36,624 nt of DNA from an uncultured Anaerolineales bacterium (GTDB lineage Bacteria; Chloroflexota; Anaerolineae; Anaerolineales; UBA4823): NCBI GenBank assembly GCA_937928795.1, contig CALFWB010000090.1, positions 1 to 36,624 of the forward strand, in the 5' to 3' direction. Below are positions 30,358 to 36,624 of the stretch, piece after piece. Below the pieces are notes generated by a model. The model saw only the letters and a program-made list of their open reading frames with translations. It searched no databases and was not told the origin of the DNA. Within the stretch, counting starts at the first letter, position 1. Each line of letters starts with the position of its first letter. The translations under genes were made by a program, and so were the position numbers.

Positions 30358-30385
30358 ATAACATAGTTTTGGCAGAGTCGGTCAA
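30355..30385 (-). promoter_or_regulatory. Promoter of the polysaccharide operon
   Basis: On the minus strand TTGACC (30385-30380) is followed after 19 bp by a perfect TATAAT (30360-30355), 31 bp before the regulator start codon. The spacer is 2 bp longer than ideal, so the promoter may be weak or activator-dependent. Few gaps in the next 27 kb are large enough for another promoter. Confidence 0.6.
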
Positions 30386-30457
30386 ATCCCTTAATCCTAA
30401 TCCCCTTGATGAATAGCTCTTCTCCTGACTTACTACAAGCTAGACGTTTCATGACGG

Positions 30458-30521
30458 GCATCTCCTACCTACCTCCGAACAAACGCAATACCAAGAAAAG
30501 GCAAATCTGAATAGGAGATGC
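30458..30521. repeat. Widely spaced 10-bp inverted repeat upstream of the operon promoter
   Basis: GCATCTCCTA (30458-30467) and TAGGAGATGC (30512-30521) are perfect inverted copies separated by 44 nt. They lie between the helicase gene and the promoter. They could be paired operator half-sites for a looping regulator, the ends of a small mobile repeat, or an RNA stem in the helicase mRNA tail. Confidence 0.5.
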
Positions 30522-30528
30522 ACACTCT

Positions 30529-30544
30529 AAAAGGGTTGCCTTTG
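30529..30544 (-). terminator. Weak terminator-like hairpin after the helicase gene
   Basis: Just after the helicase stop, the minus strand reads AAAGG-CAAC-CCTTTT, a 5-bp stem with a 4-nt loop and a short T-run. It is weaker than a classical intrinsic terminator, and read-through into the polysaccharide operon cannot be excluded. Confidence 0.3.
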
Positions 30545-30549
30545 TTGAA

Positions 30550-33500
30550 CTAGGGCAGCGATTTTCTCAAAGTACGACCTAGAATATCCCAGGCTAGACG
30601 ACGCTCCAATTTGTCATGAAACGGTTGATTGTCATAACTTCGCAAACAACTATAACAACTCGTTTCCAAGCTGCAACCATTACATGTAGAAATGCGCCGA
30701 TAGGCTGCATTAAACACGGTAAACAGATTCTCGTAAATGTGTTGTACATAACCAGAGCCACCGGGGGTATTGTCAAACAGAATAAACGATGGGGAACCAT
30801 CAGTGTAATACACAAGACCGCCAACATCTTCACGCGGGATTTCTAGCGCATCGCTAGCCCCGTTCAGAACAGCATATAGGAATGAAAAGACTTGTCCCTC
30901 ATGGCTCATGGGAATGCTTAACCGTAATTCGAGCACGTCCGTCATAAAACGGTGTCCGAGATGGTAGGGCTTGAAAGCGCCGCAGCAATCTTGACCTGTC
31001 AACGGATTTTTATGAGACGAGACTCTGCGTTTGTTTTGCCCGGGCTCGATCACATCAGCATAGCCGCAGAGCATGCAAACATTGAACCCTTGAGAATAGC
31101 CATTGTTGACCATGGCTAGCCAGGCAAATCTCGAATAGCCCTTGAAAACTGACACACCTGATGAAAAGGCCGGATCGGGTATCATTTCTAAATCGGCGCG
31201 CGCAGATAAATTAGTAGGGGTAATACTATAATGAGAGAAGTAGACGCGGCTGGCATAGATTCGTTCGGGCGGCTGTTCGCCGGGTTTGTCTGTTTTCGAT
31301 TCGGCGATAAAACCATGTTCGGGGACGATGAAGAGCCCTTTTTGACCTCTTGCGGTAATTGGGCGATGGCAGGAACTACATTGCGTTGGTATATGGTCGT
31401 CTCCCGGCAAGATAGTCATACGTTTGCATTGGTCGCAAATGGCATAGGCATACGGCGTCCAAAGTCTGTTCGGGAGTTTGCGGATGGCACGGCTGTACCA
31501 GATTTGTTTCGCAGCAACTACCTGACCGCCTGGCGCAAATTCCGAAATGGCTACTTTCAGGTCGCGCTCCAATTCGATATCTTTTGCGCCTGCAATGTTC
31601 AGGTGGTCGGTTTGCAAACGAACGACATCCGTAGGAAATCCATACTTTGGGAGAACATTATGTGTGCCCAGATAGCCAAGCAACGGTCGTTTGCGGATTT
31701 GGGTTTGAATTTCTTTATACTGGCCTGCTTTATTGTATTCGCGCGCTTGTGAGGCTTCTTGTTCAAGACGCTCAAATTCGTGCAATTCTTCTTGGATGAT
31801 TTGCGCTGTCTTGTCCAGAATAGCATTTTCACCACCTATAAGTTCCTCCACCCAATTCCAGTTTTCCAACTTCAAAGTTTGTCTCAGTACATCGTCATTC
31901 GGAACGATGCGGAAAAGAGCGGATTCGAGTTGCGGCGGCCGACCCAGCAGAAATTGACGCAGTAACTCGGGTCCAGCGAGTGACGGCTCAGGATAAGCAA
32001 AGAAATCTCCTGTGTCCTGATACCTTACCCTGTCTTTCGCCCATCGGAAGAATTCGGCAAACACAACGGAATGCAAATGACGGCGGATAATCTTGTCATT
32101 TTTCAGGGAGACAATTGGCGGGCGGATTTTCCCTGAAATCATGCGTTCGGGCTGGTCATAGAAGGTCAAGTCATGCGGACGGCGCTGGGCGAAGGTAACA
32201 ACAAGCGCAACGCTATCCGTGCGGCGTCCGGCGCGCCCTGCGCGCTGGATGTAATTTGCCGTTGACGGCGGCATGTTATGCAGAACAATTGCGTTCAAGT
32301 CGCCTACATCCACGCCCAACTCAAAAGTAGTTGAACAACTCAAAACGTTCAATTTGCCAACGACAAAATCCTTTTGGACTTCCGCTGCTTTTTCCGGCTT
32401 CCATTGAGCGGTATGTTCCTGCGCGTTCAACCGCAAGATAGGCGAGTTCTGATATTCATAGCGATACAGGTTGTCATCTACCCAGGCGCGATGGTTTTCC
32501 AAAGGTTCAAGCGTTCCTCGACAACCATAGGTTGGACATACGCCATTCAAATTGACAGCCGACAGATTTCGGCAGCGGGTGCAGATATACCAACCGGAAA
32601 CATCCTCGCCGAGCGTTGGAATGATTTCCCAAACATCATGCGCCAGGAGATAGGCTATCCCTTTATTGTTGGGGAGGGGTTCAGATTTCAGCCACCAACC
32701 GGAAACATCGCTATTGATACCGGTCAAGTGGGACCAAAGACGTTTTAGCAACTCAAGCGCCAACCCGCGCGCTTTGGCATTATCCAGGCCGGGCTTCCTG
32801 TTCTTTAACAGCCGCATTACGAAATCCAGACGGCTATTGTTGCGTGAGACAGGCAGCCAGGAGTAGATGCCGTATTTGTAGGCGCTCTGCGCATCGTTTT
32901 CACGGACATAAAACGGACGGGCGCGGGGGAGAAAATCATCGCGGTAGTCTGTGAGTAAGTCAATGCCCTCTTCGCTTAAGAGATATGAAACTGCTCCCTG
33001 GCGGCGTAAGGTATTCAACAAAACGGTAAGCAGCGCAAAAATCTCGTCCGGCTGGAAATCCCAAGGGGAATCCAGCAAGTCCTGAGGCGGTTGCCAGTTT
33101 TCTTTCTTGACCGGGCTGAAGCGTATCAATCCTACGCCTTCCAAACTCAAGCGCTTATCCAGACCGCTGAATTCCTGCATGAGCCAGACGGCAATCTGTT
33201 TTCGTTTTTTGTCCAGCCCCTCTCGTTCATCGAAGATTCGGTAATGGTTTGCTACGGGTATAAGGCGGGAGAGCGCGCCGGATAAGCGCAATGGTTCCTG
33301 CAACTGGACAACTTGTTTGAGCATCTCCACAATCAAACGGCGATGCAGGCTTCGCTGCTGAGCGCGTTCCAAATACGAAGCAAAAAACGCGGCTTGCTGG
33401 CGGTTATCTGTAAAGATGAGCATCTTGCGCCCTGCGCCCGGAAATTGACACTTATCTTCCTTACGGGCGGGCGGAACATCCTCATAGAGCGTACCAGCCA

Positions 33501-35529
33501 GTACGCTGACAGGCGCATCTTGCCCGGTGAGGAAGCGGTAAATTACCCCACTGCGGGTATAAGTAGAACAAGACGTGCAGCGGCGCAACGTCCGCCCGCT
33601 TATTTCGACTTCAGAGACGGGCAGGAATGGCGCTCCGCAAGAACAACGATTGCCAACGATGCCGCGTTCATACAAAGCGCCACAGCGTGTACATAATTCC
33701 ATCGCATGGAGATTCTCATCGTCTGGCATTTCATCCGCTTCAGCGCCTTCCTCTATCAAAGCATCCTCATCCGCTTTGGCTAGGGAATCATCCAACGAAA
33801 AATATTTCAGATTCTTGGCTTCGATTTCATTGGGATATAGCACACTGTTCTGCGTGAGATACTCGCGTGCCGATATGACTTCAAACAACAACCCTTCATC
33901 GTCCAAATCTCCGCCGTCAGTCTTATCGCCTATCAAATAGGCTGTACCGCAGCGAGTGCAATTCGCAAGTTCGAACACACGGCTGCCACAATGAGGGCAA
34001 ACTTTGTGGCGCTTCAGGAAGAACAACGGTTTTGCATTGTCTCCCTGGTGCTCGGGCGCATGGGTGTTCAGACAGACAAAGGCGCCTTCCAAAGCGCGCA
34101 GAAAGACATGGTAGCGCGCTGGTAAAAGCGGCGCACGTTCTGGCGTCTCACGAGCAAGAATCGCGGCAGAGACAAGTTCAGCAAGCGTCTCTTGAGCCTC
34201 GTTGGGCGGCAGCGTCTCAAAGATTCTTTGAGCGGCTTCTTGCAATAGCGCCGGTTCCTCACGCAGAAATGCGCGCAGAGTCCGCAAATTCTCATCCCCG
34301 CGGAGAATATGGAACAAAAAGAGCGGCGCGGCTTGTTCGGGGTTTGCCTCTGCCGCCTTGCTTGCCTGTTCCAAAACATGGTTGGGGACGCCCGGCAAGG
34401 ATTCTGTTCCCGGTTGTTGAAAGGACTCACTATTGCGCCAGTCTTCGGCGATGCGCGCCAGAGTGGGATAACTCTGCGGAGCAGGCTTCCCCCACGGTTC
34501 TTTCAAGGCGCTTTCTGGCAGCCGCTCACCGCGGACAATGTCCTGTCGCGCAGAATCGCTTTCTTCCCACTCAAAGTCCAGCGCAAAAAGGTCTCTGGCG
34601 AATTTTACGGTTTGCGCTGAACTCTCAGGAGTATCTTCACCCAGGGTTGCGCTTGTCAAAATGGCTTGGAGACGTTTTTGCCCGCCCAAAGTGACGCGGT
34701 CTTGCAGACGGCGCAGGAGCATAGCGATTTCCGTGGCTTGCGCGCCATCGTACACATGGGCTTCGTCCAGCGCAATGAAACGCCAGTGTTTCCCGGTCTC
34801 GCCATCGAAGAGCGGCGAATCATCTGGGCGAAGCAGGAGATATTCCAGCATGGCATAGTTGGTGAGCAAGATATGAGGCGGTTCTTTTTGCATTTGCTGA
34901 CGGCTGATGAGTTCGTTTTTCAGTGGTTGGTGATGATGGATTTTTTTATATTCTTCGAGCGCTTCTTCATCTTTCTCTTTGGTCTCGCCGATATAACGCC
35001 CAAATTTGACGCCATCATATTGGGCAAGGATGGAACGCAGACGCTCCATCTGGTCGTTTGCCAGCGCATTCATGGGGTAGAGAATCAACGCACGCACACC
35101 CGGCTGAGAGAGCGTCCCTGCTTCTGCTTCGCGCAGCAGAGTGTTCAAGATGGGAATAAGGAAGGATTCCGTCTTGCCGCTGCCTGTACCGGTGGTCACG
35201 ATGACGTTGCGCCGGTGGGTGACCATCTTGCGAATGGCGGCTTCCTGATGTTTGTAGAGCGGACGTTCCCATTGCAGCCCATCTTTATGACACAACTGTT
35301 CAAAAAGCGGCGATAAGACGCCCTCCGCGACCAATTCCTTCAGGCTCTTACCGGTTGCGAAAGGCGGTGTGATTTCAATATATGGACCTTTGAGCAGCAG
35401 ATTTTCTTCTTCCAGGGCGTGGGCAAATTCCTGGCGCAGACGCTCATCTTGAAACGGCTTTATGGTTTTTAGATAGCGAATGTATTTTTCTCGAAGGTTT
35501 TGGGTGGTTTTTATTGGATGAAGTGGCAT
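30550..35529 (-). CDS. Very large DEAH-box helicase with Cys-rich insertions and DUF1998 C-terminus (DruE-like)
   Basis: A 1659-residue superfamily 2 helicase. The motif-Q-like LYKHQEAAI lies at 91-99, motif I GTGSGKT at 114-120, DEAH at 255-258, SAT at 293-295 and motif VI QRAGRAGR near 1095. Paired cysteines (CPHC/CTRC near 515, CTRCG/CSCG near 620, CTSC near 655, CTRC near 985, CDQC/CSSC near 1370) suggest several zinc sites. The C-terminus (CNGCSLETSCYSCLRSYDNQ near 1620) is DUF1998-like. Large helicase-DUF1998 proteins occur in phage defence (Druantia DruE, DISARM, Dpd), but which family this is cannot be settled by eye. The ATG at 35529 has a perfect AAGGAGG 8 nt upstream. It follows its partner gene by 4 nt. 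Confidence 0.93.
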   Translation of the reverse strand: MPLHPIKTTQNLREKYIRYLKTIKPFQDERLRQEFAHALEEENLLLKGPYIEITPPFATGKSLKELVAEGVLSPLFEQLCHKDGLQWERPLYKHQEAAIRKMVTHRRNVIVTTGTGSGKTESFLIPILNTLLREAEAGTLSQPGVRALILYPMNALANDQMERLRSILAQYDGVKFGRYIGETKEKDEEALEEYKKIHHHQPLKNELISRQQMQKEPPHILLTNYAMLEYLLLRPDDSPLFDGETGKHWRFIALDEAHVYDGAQATEIAMLLRRLQDRVTLGGQKRLQAILTSATLGEDTPESSAQTVKFARDLFALDFEWEESDSARQDIVRGERLPESALKEPWGKPAPQSYPTLARIAEDWRNSESFQQPGTESLPGVPNHVLEQASKAAEANPEQAAPLFLFHILRGDENLRTLRAFLREEPALLQEAAQRIFETLPPNEAQETLAELVSAAILARETPERAPLLPARYHVFLRALEGAFVCLNTHAPEHQGDNAKPLFFLKRHKVCPHCGSRVFELANCTRCGTAYLIGDKTDGGDLDDEGLLFEVISAREYLTQNSVLYPNEIEAKNLKYFSLDDSLAKADEDALIEEGAEADEMPDDENLHAMELCTRCGALYERGIVGNRCSCGAPFLPVSEVEISGRTLRRCTSCSTYTRSGVIYRFLTGQDAPVSVLAGTLYEDVPPARKEDKCQFPGAGRKMLIFTDNRQQAAFFASYLERAQQRSLHRRLIVEMLKQVVQLQEPLRLSGALSRLIPVANHYRIFDEREGLDKKRKQIAVWLMQEFSGLDKRLSLEGVGLIRFSPVKKENWQPPQDLLDSPWDFQPDEIFALLTVLLNTLRRQGAVSYLLSEEGIDLLTDYRDDFLPRARPFYVRENDAQSAYKYGIYSWLPVSRNNSRLDFVMRLLKNRKPGLDNAKARGLALELLKRLWSHLTGINSDVSGWWLKSEPLPNNKGIAYLLAHDVWEIIPTLGEDVSGWYICTRCRNLSAVNLNGVCPTYGCRGTLEPLENHRAWVDDNLYRYEYQNSPILRLNAQEHTAQWKPEKAAEVQKDFVVGKLNVLSCSTTFELGVDVGDLNAIVLHNMPPSTANYIQRAGRAGRRTDSVALVVTFAQRRPHDLTFYDQPERMISGKIRPPIVSLKNDKIIRRHLHSVVFAEFFRWAKDRVRYQDTGDFFAYPEPSLAGPELLRQFLLGRPPQLESALFRIVPNDDVLRQTLKLENWNWVEELIGGENAILDKTAQIIQEELHEFERLEQEASQAREYNKAGQYKEIQTQIRKRPLLGYLGTHNVLPKYGFPTDVVRLQTDHLNIAGAKDIELERDLKVAISEFAPGGQVVAAKQIWYSRAIRKLPNRLWTPYAYAICDQCKRMTILPGDDHIPTQCSSCHRPITARGQKGLFIVPEHGFIAESKTDKPGEQPPERIYASRVYFSHYSITPTNLSARADLEMIPDPAFSSGVSVFKGYSRFAWLAMVNNGYSQGFNVCMLCGYADVIEPGQNKRRVSSHKNPLTGQDCCGAFKPYHLGHRFMTDVLELRLSIPMSHEGQVFSFLYAVLNGASDALEIPREDVGGLVYYTDGSPSFILFDNTPGGSGYVQHIYENLFTVFNAAYRRISTCNGCSLETSCYSCLRSYDNQPFHDKLERRLAWDILGRTLRKSLP

Positions 35530-35533
35530 ATAC

Positions 35534-36624
35534 TTAGCCTCCTTCAAAGGGAGCATAGATATCCCGAGGGCAAGTTGCAGAGTATTTTGGTGAGCGGATC
35601 ATTGAGTAAGGGAATTTGATTGGAACTAGATTACTAGGGTTAGAGCACGTCCTTTTATGATTCTCCCAAACTTGTTGATATTCTCGGCCGCCTAGAGCGA
35701 TAAATTGTCCACACCTACAAAGATAGGCGCCTTTGCTGCCCCTTATCCAAATAGACCTTGAGGAAAGATCTATTTGGATTTTCAGCTCGTTTTCCCGAAG
35801 ATTTACTAAAAGTTGTGGACTTTCCTTGCTCGGAGAGAACACATCCTGATATACAGCTTGCTGGATTTCAATAATCTTTCCCCAACCTGCATCGGTATGC
35901 ACCCAGTACCCAACCCAGACAAAATTGTCTGGAAGGGGATACGTGCGGCTTAATTCGAGCAGCAAGCGAGATCGCAAAGGGGTATCTTCTCGTTTCAACA
36001 ATTCCTGTACGGCAAATTCCGCTTGATTTGATAAGATTTGACCGGCCTTTGCCTCAGACAAACAACCCTTCTGAACCTCACTCCAAATATATTCCACAAT
36101 TTTAGGGTCTTGGCTTTGTACAAGCGTCTCTAAGGCTCTGTGAACCACCTCTGGGTTTTCTGCAGTCCTTAAGACTAGCCAAGCACTCTCTGGTTGAATG
36201 GTTTTCACGTCTCGAATAAGGGCAAGGTACTCTTGGATAAACTCTTTCTGATAGTCTTTCAATTTCTTCAGACTCTCAATGCGGAACATGAGCATTAGGA
36301 AAGCGTGGCGCGTATTTGAGTCGCGCAAACTAAGCCAGCGTTGAAGGGCAAACAAATGGAGCAAATTCGCTTCACTCCAATGGCTGAGACACCACTGGAG
36401 TTCTTCGTCTCGTTCCTCAATGCGGTTTTGCGTGTCAAATACGCATGCTCTCTCAGCATGAAGGACAAATGCTCGAGCAGGGTAAAGTTCTAATTCTTTT
36501 CTGATTTGCGCCAGCCTCTCTTTGGGTTCAATCAACTCTACTAAAATAGCGTTTTCGGGTGGCTCTTTTGGCAAAGGCGGAGCTTCATCGGGCGTTGCAG
36601 CGAGGAATTGGACTTTGTACCAGC
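35534..36624 (-). CDS. Unrecognised helicase-partner protein, 5' end outside the window (partial)
   Basis: The reading frame is open to the window edge, reading WYKVQFLAATPDEAPP before the first in-frame start-like codon (TTG 36574), so 362 residues of a longer protein are visible. I do not recognise the family. The N-terminal two thirds is helical with repeated pairs like VLRTAENPEVVHRALE and QDPKIVEYIW, suggesting a HEAT-like or other alpha-solenoid. The last third has beta strands (VWVGYWVHTDAGWGKIIEI) and a CRCGQF...H...C cluster near the end that could bind zinc. The 4-nt gap to the helicase gene makes a joint function very likely. The full length is unknown. Confidence 0.8.
   Translation of the reverse strand, partial: WYKVQFLAATPDEAPPLPKEPPENAILVELIEPKERLAQIRKELELYPARAFVLHAERACVFDTQNRIEERDEELQWCLSHWSEANLLHLFALQRWLSLRDSNTRHAFLMLMFRIESLKKLKDYQKEFIQEYLALIRDVKTIQPESAWLVLRTAENPEVVHRALETLVQSQDPKIVEYIWSEVQKGCLSEAKAGQILSNQAEFAVQELLKREDTPLRSRLLLELSRTYPLPDNFVWVGYWVHTDAGWGKIIEIQQAVYQDVFSPSKESPQLLVNLRENELKIQIDLSSRSIWIRGSKGAYLCRCGQFIALGGREYQQVWENHKRTCSNPSNLVPIKFPYSMIRSPKYSATCPRDIYAPFEGG

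Noticed and set aside
34032-35316. Two plus-strand frames of 220 and 216 codons opposite the helicase gene
   Set aside because: Antisense to helicase motifs I, II and III; no start signals or family pattern.

Overview
Every convincing gene in this 36.6 kb window lies on the minus strand, so transcription runs from high to low coordinates. Composition looks moderate in G+C, and no rRNA, tRNA, transposase or CRISPR array is visible. The gene style (bacterial Shine-Dalgarno sites, many 4-base start/stop overlaps, a fused ATP sulfurylase/APS kinase, an ABC-exported surface glycan) indicates a bacterium. I lean towards Chloroflexota (Anaerolineae-like), but that is an impression and not shown by any marker gene here.

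Layout in the direction of transcription. (1) 36624-30550: a probable two-gene nucleic-acid-processing or defence module. It comprises the 3' part of an unrecognised gene whose start is outside the window, and, 4 nt later, a 1659-residue DEAH helicase with many cysteine clusters and a DUF1998-type C-terminus, resembling the large helicases of Druantia (DruE) and related systems. (2) 30549-30325: an intergenic control region with a consensus -10, a possible -35 and a small operator-like dyad. (3) 30324-3096: about 27 kb of surface-polysaccharide genes with little space between them. An EPS-associated MarR-type regulator comes first, followed by two sugar-nucleotide epimerases/reductases, a Wzm/Wzt ABC exporter and a capsule-type (KpsC/KpsS-like) transferase. 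Next come PseB, a RmlD-like reductase, a full NeuB/SpsE-type synthase, a GT4, a GT-C membrane protein, an SpsF-like cytidylyltransferase, two GT-A transferases and a GT-B-like protein. The unit ends with a sulfotransferase, a Gfo/Idh/MocA oxidoreductase, a CBS-nucleotide-sugar dehydrogenase fusion, ManC, a HAD phosphatase, a second (short) NeuB, a NeuA-like enzyme, a D-2-hydroxyacid dehydrogenase and a bifunctional PAPS synthetase. (4) 3095-2916: an intergenic stretch with a nested inverted repeat and a promoter. (5) 2915-1: a type I restriction-modification operon, hsdM - fic - tiny ORF - start of hsdS.

How it works together (inference): the locus supplies GDP-mannose, possibly GDP-6-deoxysugars, a UDP-uronic acid and CMP-activated nonulosonic (sialic-like) acids. 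Several glycosyltransferases assemble a chain that is exported by the Wzm/Wzt transporter and sulfated using PAPS made by the last gene of the unit. The most striking points are the dedicated sulfation module, the CBS-dehydrogenase fusion, an SpsF gene carrying three in-frame copies of a GC-rich palindromic repeat, a GT4 gene that seems to start at CTG, two NeuB paralogues of different architecture, and a Fic protein plus a tiny HsdM-tail-like ORF wedged between hsdM and hsdS. Defence genes flank the glycan locus on both sides.
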